A stretch of DNA of 64,000 nucleotides from Runella limosa DSM 17973 (GTDB taxonomy: Bacteria > Bacteroidota > Bacteroidia > Cytophagales > Spirosomataceae), in contig NZ_KI519426.1 of NCBI RefSeq assembly GCF_000482465.1, positions 251,662 through 315,661 of the forward strand. Direction: 5' to 3'. Below are positions 1 through 9,812 of the stretch, one piece after another. The translations under genes and the position numbers were made by a program. The stretch's first letter is position 1. Every line of letters starts with the position of its first letter. The notes beneath the pieces are model-generated. The model saw only the letters and a program-made list of their open reading frames with translations. It was not told the origin of the DNA and ran no database searches.

Positions 1-1522
1 CTTTCCCATTGAGATAGATAGTGGTGCTTCTAATTTTATTTGGAGCACAACTTATGGGGTTATTATTAATAGAAATGCTATAAATTGAGTTAGGAAGCAG
101 TGGTAAACACGTAATTGAATTATTATCGCAATAAAGTGATGTAAGTTGAGATGGTAAAGAAGGTAACTTGGTAAGTGAGTTAGATTTGACATCCAACGTA
201 CCTAATCGAGAAGGAAGAGGGGGGATCTCAATTAATTGGTTATTGTAGGCTATAAGTGTGTTCAGATTAGATAATGACGCAGGTAAAGTACGAAGGAGGT
301 TATAACTACAATCTAGCAGTGTAAGTGTTGGGGGGAGTTTTGGTAAAAAGGTAATTAAATTATTATTACAATATAATTGGTTAAGAGCAGCGGGTAAAGT
401 GTCTATTTTGGTAAGTTTGTTTTGTGCCAGTTGCAGAAATTGAAGGTTTGGAGGAAGAATAGGCAATGATGTAATTTTATTGTTCTGAACATCAAGACGA
501 AGTAATGAATTTGGCAGATTATCAGGTAAACTTTCTAGTTGAGCATAGCGACATGAAAGGTTTTGTAGGGACTTGAAATGTTCAATTCCGTTAAGTGAGT
601 TAGTAGGAAGTCCATCAAGGCTAAGATATGTTAAAGTGAACGCATAGGGAGTCAAATTATTACAGTTGTCAAAACAAGCCGAGCAGTTATTTTTAATTGC
701 AGTGAGTAAAACTGGATTGCTTATCTTCACACAAGCCCCCATCCCTTCCACAAGATTCCCCTTGGCATTATAAACCTTCAAATCTGCTATGGCCGTGGGT
801 AGGCAGCTAATTTTATCTGCATCTAAGTATAAAACTGACAGAGAACTGGGCAAGGCGGGCAAACAGCTGATTTGGTTTTCCTGACAGTATAGGGTTGCTA
901 GGCTATTGGGTAGGGTTGGTAATTGGGTGAGTTTGTTGGATAAACAAAACAATGTTTTAAGACCCGCAGGCAAGGCATTAGGCAGGGCTACCAACTGATT
1001 GTTGGAACACGTGAGCGATGTCAGCGTGTTTGGGAGGTCGGGTAAGTTGGTAAGTTGGTTGTTGTTGCAGGCCAAGGCCGTTAGGGTATTGGGAAGATTG
1101 GGCAAAAATGGTAGCTGATTATAGCTGCAAGACAGCGTCGTCAAACCAGCAGGTAAAGTTGGTAAACTCGTGATTTGGTTGACATCACACTGGAGGGTCG
1201 TCAGGGTAGATGGAAGTGTTGGTAATTGAGTGAGTTTGTTGCTGTGACAATTCAGGGACTTTAAAGATGTAAACCCACCAATCCCAGTTAAGTCACTCAC
1301 TCCTTTGTTGGAGATGTCCAAAGACGTAAGGGTCGTTGCGGGGAAAAGTAGCTTGTTGGCGTCGTCAATACAAGTTGGACAGACCTCTCGGATGGCTCCT
1401 GCGAAGGCATTGTCGGTAATGGTTTGGGCCTGCGTAGGAAGGGTGCCCAGAATGCTTGTCAAAATTAAAAAAAGCCATTTGCAAACGTTTGATGCAGTTA
1501 ATGGAAGTAAGATAGGTTTCAT
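1..1522 (-). CDS. Exported leucine-rich repeat protein, 3' end beyond the window
   Basis: The reverse strand is open from an ATG at 1522 to the window edge (507 codons, no stop), so the C-terminus is missing. Residues 1-33 form a signal peptide (hydrophobic stretch about 16-26, ending TQAQ). From about residue 85 the protein is almost entirely leucine-rich repeats with a strict 20-residue period of the type LxxLxCxxNxLTxLPxLPxT. Two blocks each begin with a Cys-x-x-Cys lead-in (CPTC at about 48-51, CSAC at about 279-282) followed by a repeat run, which suggests an ancient internal duplication. Such proteins are usually surface or secreted binding modules in Bacteroidota; the ligand is unknown. 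It is divergent from the acylase gene starting at 1637, so the short gap probably holds both promoters. Confidence 0.85.
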   Translation of the reverse strand, partial: MKPILLPLTASNVCKWLFLILTSILGTLPTQAQTITDNAFAGAIREVCPTCIDDANKLLFPATTLTSLDISNKGVSDLTGIGGFTSLKSLNCHSNKLTQLPTLPSTLTTLQCDVNQITSLPTLPAGLTTLSCSYNQLPFLPNLPNTLTALACNNNQLTNLPDLPNTLTSLTCSNNQLVALPNALPAGLKTLFCLSNKLTQLPTLPNSLATLYCQENQISCLPALPSSLSVLYLDADKISCLPTAIADLKVYNAKGNLVEGMGACVKISNPVLLTAIKNNCSACFDNCNNLTPYAFTLTYLSLDGLPTNSLNGIEHFKSLQNLSCRYAQLESLPDNLPNSLLRLDVQNNKITSLPILPPNLQFLQLAQNKLTKIDTLPAALNQLYCNNNLITFLPKLPPTLTLLDCSYNLLRTLPASLSNLNTLIAYNNQLIEIPPLPSRLGTLDVKSNSLTKLPSLPSQLTSLYCDNNSITCLPLLPNSIYSISINNNPISCAPNKIRSTTIYLNGK

Positions 1523-1636
1523 GGCAAGGATATTTTCAGTAGATTTACTCGGAATAGTAAGCAATTCTAACGCACAAATTCCAGATAAACAAGTTAAAAC
1601 CTGATTTTTTCGTTAACCTAAACTTTACTCTTCATC

Positions 1637-3838
1637 ATGCTTCAGCGGTTTATTTTTCCAACCCTTATTGGTTTTTTAGTACAATCGTTCGCTTTTGCCC
1701 AAAATTTCTCAACGGAAGAAATCGCCAAGTGGCAACAGCAAGCCAACCAAATCACCATCGTCAAAGACAAGTGGGGGGTGCCTCACGTATATACTAAAAC
1801 CGACGCAGACGCCGTGTTTGGGATGATGTACGTTCAGTGCGAAGAGTTTTTTAGTAAAGTAGAAAACTCATTAATAGTTAGACTTGGACGACAAGCAGAA
1901 GTGAACGGCGAATCGGATTTGTACCAAGATTTATGGGCAAAAACGTTTATTGACCCTACCAAAGCGCTTCAACTCTACTATCGCTCTCCCAAATGGTTGC
2001 GCAAATTGTGCGACGCCTACGCCGCTGGGATCAATTTTTATTTGCTTTCGCATCCTCAAATAAAGCCTAGGTTACTGACTCGCGTTGAGCCTTGGATGGC
2101 ACTGATGAACAACATCCCTTCCATTGCCAACAGTAACTTGACCGAGGCCGAATTTCGGGCATTTTACGGGAAAGATGCCAGCGTTTCTTTTACTTCGGTA
2201 AGTTCGTCACTTGAACATGACTTTCAGCAAGCGGGTGGGTCAAATGGCTGGGCGATTGCTCCTTCACGGACACAAAACAAAAACGCTATTTTACTCATCA
2301 ACCCCCACTCCGAGTTTTATGGTCGTATCGAAATTCACCTCGTGAGCGAAGAAGGACTTAATTCCTACGGAGCTCCGTTTTTGGGGCAATTCAATATTTT
2401 TCAGGGATTCAACGAATATTTGGGCTGGATGCACCCCGTTACGCTGTCGGATGGGAAAGACCTGTACGCCGAAACCGTAACGCGAAAAGAAAATGGCTAT
2501 GTTTATCAGTACGATGGTAAATCGAAAGCAGTTGATAGTTCAAAAGTGACGCTGAAATACAAAAAAGGAGGGGAGTTGTTGTCAAAAACATTCACTATCT
2601 ACCGTACTCACCACGGCCCAGTGGTGGCAGTACGCAATAAAAAGTGGATAAGTCTCAAATCCCAAGAGTCGAATATTGATTTGTTGGCAGTAAATTGGCA
2701 GAAAATGAAGGCAAAAAACCTGACGCAATTTACCAAGGTGCTCAACAAACGCGTGATGGTAGGAAACAACATCGTTTATGCCGACCGCGATGGTAATATT
2801 GGTTACTGGCACGGCAATTTTGTGCCAAAACGTAACCCTTCCTACGATTGGAAACGCCAAGTGGACGGCAGTATTAAAGAAACGGAATGGCAAGGAACGC
2901 ACGCATTGGAGGAATTGCCATATTACATTAATCCTACCAATGGTTGGCTTCAAAACTGTAATTCCACGCCTTTGTATGCCGCAGGAAAGTTTGATTCAGT
3001 TATGAATAGAAAGCCCATTTATATGCTTCCCGACGGAAACACCCCAAGAGCGGTTAATGCCGTTCGGGTGTTAAGTCAACTTCAAAATGCGACTTTGGAC
3101 GACGTAATCAAGGCAGCTCACGATTCTTATTTGCCCAATGCTGCTCGTTTTATTCCTTCTCTGATTGCATCTTTCGAGACGGTAAAAAATGATACAGTTT
3201 TTGCGGCTTTGGCAGGGACAATCAAAACGTTGAGCATTTGGGATTATCGTACTGACACATCCTCCGTGGCAACGACCTTGGCCGTATTATGGACAGAACG
3301 ATTGGTGCAAATGAACGTGGCCAAATTGCCAAGACCCATCACCAACGAAGAACAATACTCCGTAACCAACGGATCTAATTTGTCGGTTGATTTTTTGTCG
3401 TCTGCCGAACAAGTAAAAATGCTTAGTCAGGTAGTGATGGATTTGCGGAAAGACTTTGGTACTTGGGAAGTTTCTTGGGGAAAAATCAATCGTTTTCAGC
3501 GCCTAGCGGATGGGAAACCTTTTAGTGACGCAGAGAAAAGCTGGGCAGTGCCTGCTACACCAGGGTATATGGGCTCACTCAATGCGTATGTGAGTCGGAA
3601 AGCAACGCAAACCAAGGCGCGTTACGGCGTCACAGGTAATACGTTTGTGGCAGCAGTTGAATTTGGTAAAGTGTTGAAAGCCAAAACGGTATTGACAGGA
3701 GGCGCCAGTACAGACTCGACTTCGCCTCATTACACCGATCAAATCAATGGATATATCAATGCGCAGTTTAAGGAAATCTTTTTTTATAAAAAGGATGTTT
3801 TGGCAAATGCCGAACGAACCTACAAGCCTGGAGAATAA
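1637..3838 (+). CDS. Penicillin acylase family protein (Ntn hydrolase)
   Basis: Exported amidase of the penicillin acylase / acyl-homoserine lactone acylase family (733 aa). Residues 1-22 are a signal peptide ending FAFAQ. The family hallmark GGSNGWAI lies at about 200-207. Ser202 would be the N-terminal nucleophile exposed by autocatalytic cleavage, splitting the precursor into an alpha chain (about 23-201) and a beta chain. The early motif WGVPHVY and the acidic start of the alpha chain also fit the family. The substrate cannot be read from the sequence: linear and cyclic amides and quorum-sensing lactones are all known for relatives. The gene stands alone, divergent from the leucine-rich-repeat gene. 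Confidence 0.87.
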   Translation: MLQRFIFPTLIGFLVQSFAFAQNFSTEEIAKWQQQANQITIVKDKWGVPHVYTKTDADAVFGMMYVQCEEFFSKVENSLIVRLGRQAEVNGESDLYQDLWAKTFIDPTKALQLYYRSPKWLRKLCDAYAAGINFYLLSHPQIKPRLLTRVEPWMALMNNIPSIANSNLTEAEFRAFYGKDASVSFTSVSSSLEHDFQQAGGSNGWAIAPSRTQNKNAILLINPHSEFYGRIEIHLVSEEGLNSYGAPFLGQFNIFQGFNEYLGWMHPVTLSDGKDLYAETVTRKENGYVYQYDGKSKAVDSSKVTLKYKKGGELLSKTFTIYRTHHGPVVAVRNKKWISLKSQESNIDLLAVNWQKMKAKNLTQFTKVLNKRVMVGNNIVYADRDGNIGYWHGNFVPKRNPSYDWKRQVDGSIKETEWQGTHALEELPYYINPTNGWLQNCNSTPLYAAGKFDSVMNRKPIYMLPDGNTPRAVNAVRVLSQLQNATLDDVIKAAHDSYLPNAARFIPSLIASFETVKNDTVFAALAGTIKTLSIWDYRTDTSSVATTLAVLWTERLVQMNVAKLPRPITNEEQYSVTNGSNLSVDFLSSAEQVKMLSQVVMDLRKDFGTWEVSWGKINRFQRLADGKPFSDAEKSWAVPATPGYMGSLNAYVSRKATQTKARYGVTGNTFVAAVEFGKVLKAKTVLTGGASTDSTSPHYTDQINGYINAQFKEIFFYKKDVLANAERTYKPGE

Positions 3839-4047
3839 CGGGGTATTTTTTTGAAACATAATAAGAAAACAAACCCAAGCAATCGTCGGCAAAAAGACCA
3901 CAGATGTCCCCCAAAATGCGTTATCCGCAGAATCTTTCTAGCAAACCATTACTTTTTGCATCATTTTTGCGTTATCTTTAAACGTATCTTCGTACAAGGA
4001 GTTATTTTACTATTGACTAAACACCAGCCAATAAAAAAATCGAGTTT

Positions 4048-7000
4048 ATGACAACCCCAACCCTTTCCGTACTGCTGGAGCGCATTGGTGAGTACAAACG
4101 GAAATTTTACCTCAATCAGCTCATAAAAGGCGTCATCTTTGCATCCGCTTTTGTTTTGTCAGCCTATCTGTTTGTCAACACATTAGAGTACTTTGGGCGA
4201 TTTAGTTCGGGCGTACGTGCTGCGCTTTTTTATGGATTTATCGGCATCTTGGGCTATGCCCTTGTGCGCTGGGTAGCCATCCCCATTTTTCATTTGTGGG
4301 GGTTGCGTAAATCACTGTCAGACGAAGAAGCCGCCAGCCAAATTGGAAGTTTTTTTCCCGAAATTGGTGATAAACTTGTCAATACCCTCCAGCTTCGTGG
4401 CTTGTCGGGACAGCAAACGGACTTGATTGAAGCGAGTATTCAACAGAAATCGAAGCAATTGATGATTGTTCGGTTTTCGGATGCCATCAAAATTGAACAA
4501 AACCGCCGTTACCTCAAATACGCAGTCTATCCTTTGGCCGCTATTGCGTTGGTTTTGATCATCAATCCCCGCTTTTTTGCAAGCAGTTCTGACCGTATCA
4601 TTCACTTTGAAAAAGAATTTAATGACGCTCCTTTTACTTTTCAATTAGATAATCCAAACTTAAAAGCGTTTCGTAATGAGGATTTTACGCTTCGGTTGTC
4701 GTTGGCAGGAGGGGCTTTGCCAGAAGCTGTTTATGTAGTTCATAACAAGGCGAAGTTTAAACTTGATGCCGAAGACAACAATACGTATTCTTATACCTTC
4801 AAAAACGTACAACGTCCGATTGATTTTCAATTTGAGGCAGCGGGTTATAAGTCGAAAGAGTATGAATTGACCGTGGCCGAACGCCCAAGTTTGCTTTCTT
4901 TTGATGTTACTTTAAATTATCCTGCATATTTGGGAAAACCCGCCGAACAGTTAAGCAACGTGGGGAATTTGACGATTCCCGAAGGAACAACCATTAGTTG
5001 GGACTTTAATACAGATGCTACCAAAGACATGTCATTGGCTTTTGAAGGTGACCAAAAAGCCTATACTGCCGAGAGCAAACTGACGGGAGGATACGAGTTT
5101 AAACGTACGGTGCGCCGCTCGGGAAATTATGAAATCAAACTCAAAAACGATGATTCGCAAAACCGCGAGAAAATTAGCTATTTCCTCAACGTCATCAACG
5201 ACAAGCACCCAACACTGACCCTTGAGAATTACCAAGATACGACCTTGTATAATTATTTTGTGTTGGGAGGAAACATAGCCGACGACTACGGTTTTTCTAA
5301 CCTACGGGTGTTTTATAATTTGCGCCGCAAAACCGATAAAACCGACCCTAAAAAGGTGGCTTATAAAGGATTTAGTATTCCTTTTAATAAATCTACTACG
5401 AGCCAAACGTTCTATTTTCAGTGGTATGTGGATAGCCTCCGTCTGACGCCTGGCGACCGCATCGAGTACTATGTGCAGGTATGGGACAATGACGGCGTAA
5501 ACGGGCCTAAATCCGCGAAGTCGCGCATGATTGATTTTGCCGTTCCGTCGAAAGAAGAGGTGCGGGCTGAAGCCGAAAAATCGGCCGAAAAAACCGAAGC
5601 CCAAATCAACAAAACCCTTCAAAAAGCTAAGAGTTTACAAAAAGAAATCGAAAAACTCGACCAGCGTTTGAAGAGCGAAAAAGAGTTGGATTTCAAGGAC
5701 AAAAAACAAATTGAAGACTTGTTGAAAAAACGCGATGAACTGCAAAACGACATGAAAAGTATGCAGGAACAAGCGCAAACTTCGCAAGAAAAGCAAGATA
5801 GATTTTCGGAGCAAAGCCCTGAGATGAAGCAAAAAATGGAACAGTTGCAAAAACTGATGAAGGAATTGCTCGACCCAGAAACGCAAAAACTGTATGAACA
5901 ACTTGAGAAATTACTCGATCAACAACAGCGTGATGATAAAATGCAGGAGTTGATGAACAAGTTGAAAAACAAGGAGTTCAACGCGCAAAAGGAAATTGAG
6001 AAGGCCCTTGAGATGTTCAAACAAATGCAGGTGCAGCAAAAGGCGGAGCAGATTCAGAAGGATTTGAACGAAATGGCGGAAAAAGAAGAAAAACTTGCCG
6101 AAAAAGCCGAGCAGCTGGCCAAAGAACAAGAGCAGAAAGAGAAAGACCAAAAGGGAAAAGACCAACAAAATAAAGACGGTCAAAACAAAGAACAGGAGCA
6201 AAAACAAGAAGAGCTTAAAAAAGAGCAGGAAGAGCTAAACAAGGAATTTGACGAAACCAAGAAGGACATTGAAGAACTCGAAAAGCTCAATGAAGAATTA
6301 GACGATAAAAATGACATTGATACGGGCAAAGAAGACCAAAAAGATGTCGATCAAGAACAAGATAACAGCTCGAAAGAGTTGCAGCAAAAGCAAAACAAGA
6401 GCGCTTCGAAGTCGCAGAAAAATGCCGCGAAGTCGATGAAAAAAATGGCGCAAAAAATGCAGGAGTCGATGGAAAGTGCCGAAATGGAAGCGATGGACGA
6501 AAACATTGATAACCTCCGCGATATTCTCGAAAACCTCATTCATTTGTCGTTTGACCAAGAACGCGTAATGAAAGATTTTCGCGGCGTAGGGCTGCAAGAT
6601 CCTCGTTTTATCAAATTGGCACAAGACCAACTCAAGCTACAGGACGATGCCAAGGTGATTGAAGATAGCCTCTACGCGTTGGCAAAACGAGTGATGCAAA
6701 TTCAGACTTTTGTTACCCGCGAACTGAACGACATGAAGTTTCACATGACCGAAAGTACGCGTTTTATTCGCGAACGCCGCCTGAATATGGCCACCAGCAA
6801 GCAGCAATTTGCGATGACGTCGATGAACAATCTGTCGTTGATGTTGAGCCAAACCCTTCAACAAATGCAAGCGGCCATGATGGCCATGAGTATGCCAGGG
6901 AAAGGTAGTAAAAAAGGAAAAGGTAAGAACCCAGGGCAAAGCATGGGTGATTTACAAAAGCAACTGAACCAGCGGATTCAGCAACTTCAGAAAAACCAGC

Positions 7001-7467
7001 AAGGAGGCCAAGGTGGCATGGGAGGACGCCAAATGTCGGAACAATTAGCTAAAATGGCGGCCGAACAAGCCATGATTCGCCAGATGATGAAAGAACTGAT
7101 GGACTCTCAGAAAGGAACGGAAGCTGGTAAAAAGTTGGGCAATGAAGTCAAAGATTTGATGCAAAAAATGGACGAAACCGAAACCGATTTGGTGAATAAA
7201 CGGGTAAATCCTAATTTGATAAAACGCCAAGAAGAGATTGTGACGCGGTTGTTGGAGTCGGAAAAAGCGCTACGTCAGCAAGAAGAAGACAACCAGCGGA
7301 AATCGGAAACGGCCAAGCCTCAACCAAAAACACCGCCTGCGGCTTTTGAACAATACGTGAAAGAAAAGCAACGCCAAACGGAGTTGTTGCGCACGGTGCC
7401 ACCAAGTTTTGCACCTTTCTACAAACGAGAAGCCGACAATTACTTCCGAAAAACGGGAGGAAAGTAA
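4048..7467 (+). CDS. DUF4175 family membrane/coiled-coil protein
   Basis: Large (1139 aa) protein matching the DUF4175 family, which is common in Bacteroidota. The N-terminus has two or three membrane helices (about 24-46, 58-80 and 155-175). A beta-rich, probably periplasmic part with Ig-like strands follows (about 190-500). Then comes a very long Glu/Lys/Gln-rich coiled coil (about 505-860) and a Met/Gln/Gly-rich region with a GKGSKKGKGK-type basic patch (about 950-1020). The ATG at 4048 follows directly after a stop, and the first helix starts about 24 residues in. No catalytic motif is seen and the family function is not established. A strong hairpin terminator lies just downstream. Confidence 0.85.
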   Translation: MTTPTLSVLLERIGEYKRKFYLNQLIKGVIFASAFVLSAYLFVNTLEYFGRFSSGVRAALFYGFIGILGYALVRWVAIPIFHLWGLRKSLSDEEAASQIGSFFPEIGDKLVNTLQLRGLSGQQTDLIEASIQQKSKQLMIVRFSDAIKIEQNRRYLKYAVYPLAAIALVLIINPRFFASSSDRIIHFEKEFNDAPFTFQLDNPNLKAFRNEDFTLRLSLAGGALPEAVYVVHNKAKFKLDAEDNNTYSYTFKNVQRPIDFQFEAAGYKSKEYELTVAERPSLLSFDVTLNYPAYLGKPAEQLSNVGNLTIPEGTTISWDFNTDATKDMSLAFEGDQKAYTAESKLTGGYEFKRTVRRSGNYEIKLKNDDSQNREKISYFLNVINDKHPTLTLENYQDTTLYNYFVLGGNIADDYGFSNLRVFYNLRRKTDKTDPKKVAYKGFSIPFNKSTTSQTFYFQWYVDSLRLTPGDRIEYYVQVWDNDGVNGPKSAKSRMIDFAVPSKEEVRAEAEKSAEKTEAQINKTLQKAKSLQKEIEKLDQRLKSEKELDFKDKKQIEDLLKKRDELQNDMKSMQEQAQTSQEKQDRFSEQSPEMKQKMEQLQKLMKELLDPETQKLYEQLEKLLDQQQRDDKMQELMNKLKNKEFNAQKEIEKALEMFKQMQVQQKAEQIQKDLNEMAEKEEKLAEKAEQLAKEQEQKEKDQKGKDQQNKDGQNKEQEQKQEELKKEQEELNKEFDETKKDIEELEKLNEELDDKNDIDTGKEDQKDVDQEQDNSSKELQQKQNKSASKSQKNAAKSMKKMAQKMQESMESAEMEAMDENIDNLRDILENLIHLSFDQERVMKDFRGVGLQDPRFIKLAQDQLKLQDDAKVIEDSLYALAKRVMQIQTFVTRELNDMKFHMTESTRFIRERRLNMATSKQQFAMTSMNNLSLMLSQTLQQMQAAMMAMSMPGKGSKKGKGKNPGQSMGDLQKQLNQRIQQLQKNQQGGQGGMGGRQMSEQLAKMAAEQAMIRQMMKELMDSQKGTEAGKKLGNEVKDLMQKMDETETDLVNKRVNPNLIKRQEEIVTRLLESEKALRQQEEDNQRKSETAKPQPKTPPAAFEQYVKEKQRQTELLRTVPPSFAPFYKREADNYFRKTGGK

Positions 7468-7482
7468 GGATAAAAGTATTGA

Positions 7483-7518
7483 CATGAAAAAAGGCGGGTT
7501 AACCCGCCTTTTTTCATG
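7483..7518. terminator. Perfect 36-bp palindromic bidirectional terminator
   Basis: Both halves (18 bp each, CATGAAAAAAGGCGGGTT and its complement) match without an error. The GC core is flanked by A and T runs, so it can act as an intrinsic terminator in both directions. It sits between two convergent genes. Confidence 0.9.
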
Positions 7519-7560
7519 TATTCCAGTTGCAAACACTTACACTTATTTATTTCAATACGC

Positions 7561-7890
7561 CTATTTGTCAGCGCGAGTCGTATTCTTTACTTCTGTTTTT
7601 GTCGAAGAAGGAGCAATAACTGTTGATTTGGCTACTGCAACGTTTTCTACTACAATGGTTGGAATCTCTACGTTTACATCCTGCGTTGGAAGCATTGAGA
7701 TCAAGCGCAAATCATTTTTAGAGAACAATACAGTTGACGTAGGCGCTGTGAAGTTATCGTGTGTTGGCAAAGATGCCATCAATTGTTCGGCAATCTGTGT
7801 TTGGGTGCGGAGGCTTTTGCCATCTTGTGCCTCGGCGAAATGTCCAAGTGTCGAAACACTTAAAACAAGGGCAATCATAATAGATTTCAT
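7561..7890 (-). CDS. Small secreted hypothetical protein
   Basis: A 109-residue protein with a clear Sec signal peptide (MKSIMIALVLSVSTLG..., cleavage likely after AEA at about 19-21). The mature part is Thr/Val/Ser-rich with no Cys and no recognisable domain. It is convergent with the DUF4175 gene across the shared terminator. A longer open frame runs over it on the plus strand (7409-7921), but that frame starts inside the preceding gene and has no protein-like features. I do not recognise the family. Confidence 0.6.
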   Translation of the reverse strand: MKSIMIALVLSVSTLGHFAEAQDGKSLRTQTQIAEQLMASLPTHDNFTAPTSTVLFSKNDLRLISMLPTQDVNVEIPTIVVENVAVAKSTVIAPSSTKTEVKNTTRADK

Positions 7891-8329
7891 AGTGGTACTC
7901 TGTTTAAAATTAACGATTTAGCAATCTGCTTTTGGCTGTTGTGGTGTCTCAGAGGTGTTGTTGTTCTGATGACGATGCAAATGTGCAGCCTTTTTTTGGG
8001 TAGAAGAATTGAAAATGGATAAGTGGATTATTTTAAGGGATGAGCGGTTGGTGAAATTTTAAAAAACAGAATAATATTCTTAAAATATACTAAATTGTTG
8101 CAGTTGAATAGTAATAGTTAAATGAAAAATAAATAAAATGCAATTTAAAACAAAATAAAATTTTGCTTATTATATAGTATTATTCCGCGACAATTGAATT
8201 TTGTAAAGATGGCTATTGTGGGGTGTAGAAGAAAAATAGATAAATCATTGTTTTTGTGATACTTATACTTATTTTCACCGTCGTAAGTGCAAATTCTCCT
8301 TTTCACCACCAATCCCCTCATTACGTACT
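7891..8329. other. 439-bp AT-rich intergenic region
   Basis: No gene is seen. The segment 8040-8220 is very AT-rich. It separates the divergent secreted-protein gene and the OmpA-like gene, so it should contain promoters for both. I could not identify a convincing -33/-7 pair by eye. Confidence 0.5.
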
Positions 8330-9217
8330 ATGTCTTCAGGTGTCAAAACGCTTGCTTGGATTCTGCTTGTTGGCTGGATAGGTGGGGCTACCTACTGGCA
8401 CGTTTGTAAAATCAAACTCCTGTGTGATGGTCCCTCAACTATGACTACAGCTCCCACTTATGTGAATCCCCCGCTGTCTATTGTTGATGGCGCCCAGCTC
8501 AACCTAAGTTCACCGCTGAATTTTGGTTTTAAGAAATCGGTCGCCGACCCCAACTACGCCAATGTGAAGAAAGAGCTAGATTCGTTGGCGGCTTACCTCA
8601 AAGCAAACCCAGGTCGAAAACTGACCGTCACGGGCTTGTATGCGTCTATTGAGCAAAACAACACTACTTTCCCCGACTTGGGATTTGCCCGTGCCGATGC
8701 GCTCAAGAAGTACCTTGTTGATGCAGGTGTGCCAGCAGCACAGCTCCAAACGGCAAGTAAGATGATTGATTTGCAGTTTAGCGTCGATGATTCTACGCAC
8801 GGAATGGAATTTGGTTTTGATAGCCTTGCTCTTCCAAAATCAGAAGAAGCGCTGGCCGCTGCCGAAAAATACGAGGATGTTTTTAAACCAATGGATTTGT
8901 ATTTCAAAACGGGAAGTGCTGATTACATCCATACACCCGACAATGAGAAGTTTTTGGACGAAGCTAAAAAATACCTAGCTACGCACAAAGATAAAAAGCT
9001 GTCGTTGACGGGGCATACCGATAACGTTGGGGCTGATGATAAAAACTTGGCACTTTCGGGCAAACGAGCAGCAGGCGTGAAGTCGGCTTTTGTGAAATTT
9101 GGCATCGCCGCCGACCAACTATCGACCGAAGCCAAAGGGGAAACCCAACCCAAGGCATCCAATGATACCCCCGAAGGCCGCAAAGCCAATCGACGTGTAA
9201 GTATTGTGGTTCAATAA
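8330..9217 (+). CDS. OmpA family protein (peptidoglycan-binding C-terminal domain)
   Basis: 295 residues with a single N-terminal membrane segment (about 5-25, WILLVGWIGGATYWH). A first alpha/beta domain of about 130 residues looks like a degenerate OmpA-like fold, and a classical OmpA-like domain covers about 185-295. The latter shows FKTGSADY, LTGHTDNVGADDKN and a terminal GRKANRRVSIVV, the residues that bind diaminopimelate of peptidoglycan in OmpA/MotB/Pal. It is probably tethered to a membrane and anchored to the wall. It is the first gene of a co-directional set of envelope genes that runs to 15342. Confidence 0.85.
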   Translation: MSSGVKTLAWILLVGWIGGATYWHVCKIKLLCDGPSTMTTAPTYVNPPLSIVDGAQLNLSSPLNFGFKKSVADPNYANVKKELDSLAAYLKANPGRKLTVTGLYASIEQNNTTFPDLGFARADALKKYLVDAGVPAAQLQTASKMIDLQFSVDDSTHGMEFGFDSLALPKSEEALAAAEKYEDVFKPMDLYFKTGSADYIHTPDNEKFLDEAKKYLATHKDKKLSLTGHTDNVGADDKNLALSGKRAAGVKSAFVKFGIAADQLSTEAKGETQPKASNDTPEGRKANRRVSIVVQ

Positions 9218-9244
9218 ACATTTACTCATTCAAATTTGACTTTT

Positions 9245-9784
9245 ATGTACGGACATTTTAATCCTTTTGAACAAACAGGTGCGTGGTGGCAGCATATACT
9301 CATGGTTGTGATAGCGGCGGTGTTGGGGTACATTATTGGCTATATCACCAAAAAAAGCGAAGCAGAAAACCTAGAGGCAGAACTAGCCTCTTTGGATGCA
9401 GCAGTGGATGATTGCCAAAAAACGCAAGTGATTTCAGTAGCGCCTGCGCCTGTTAAGGTCGAGACCGCAACGGTGGTGCCTGTTGCAGCGGCGCTTGCAC
9501 CCCTGGTCGTTCCTGAACCCGTTGTCGTTCCTGACGATTTAAAAATTGTGGAAGGCATTGGGCCAAAAATTGAGGAATTACTCAATAATGAGGGCATTTT
9601 GACCTTTGCTCAACTTGCAACGACCTCCCCAGAGCGTATCAAAGAAATATTGGTGGCTGGGGGCTCGCGTTTCCAAATGCACGATCCAACTACTTGGCCT
9701 GAGCAATCGGCATTGGCCCGCGACGGTAAGTTTGAGGAATTGAAAGCGTGGCAAGACGAACTCAACAAAGGCCGCAAGGGATAA
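9245..9784 (+). CDS. Membrane-anchored helix-hairpin-helix domain protein, copy 1
   Basis: 179 residues from the ATG at 9245. A TTG nine bases upstream would also be in frame, but the ATG gives the same length as the paralogue that follows. There is an N-terminal membrane helix (about 15-35), a short coiled coil with Glu/Asp, and a Val/Pro/Ala-rich linker. The C-terminal domain of about 85 residues begins DDLKIVEGIGPKIEELL. The GIGPKI motif and the pattern after it belong to the helix-hairpin-helix type found in many bacterial envelope proteins and in L21-like or DUF4332-like proteins. Function is unknown. Nineteen of the last 20 coupled positions match the next gene, so it is a tandem duplicate. 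Confidence 0.75.
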   Translation: MYGHFNPFEQTGAWWQHILMVVIAAVLGYIIGYITKKSEAENLEAELASLDAAVDDCQKTQVISVAPAPVKVETATVVPVAAALAPLVVPEPVVVPDDLKIVEGIGPKIEELLNNEGILTFAQLATTSPERIKEILVAGGSRFQMHDPTTWPEQSALARDGKFEELKAWQDELNKGRKG

Positions 9785-9812
9785 TGGTTTTACTTTCAAA
9801 CTGACTTTTACC

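Noticed and set aside
1305..1604. 99-residue open frame on the plus strand
   Set aside because: It lies opposite the signal peptide and first repeats of the leucine-rich-repeat gene, which has far stronger coding features.
3851..4051. 66-residue open frame before the DUF4175 gene
   Set aside because: Its composition is not protein-like, it has no homologous look and it runs into the next start. It is treated as a leader region.
5635..6630. Several Phe/Leu-rich open frames on the minus strand
   Set aside because: They are the complement of the Lys/Glu/Gln-rich coiled coil of the DUF4175 gene, which gives Phe/Leu-rich antisense frames without stops.
7409..7921. 170-residue open frame on the plus strand
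   Set aside because: It begins inside the DUF4175 gene, runs through the palindromic terminator and lies opposite a gene with a clear signal peptide. Its composition is not protein-like.
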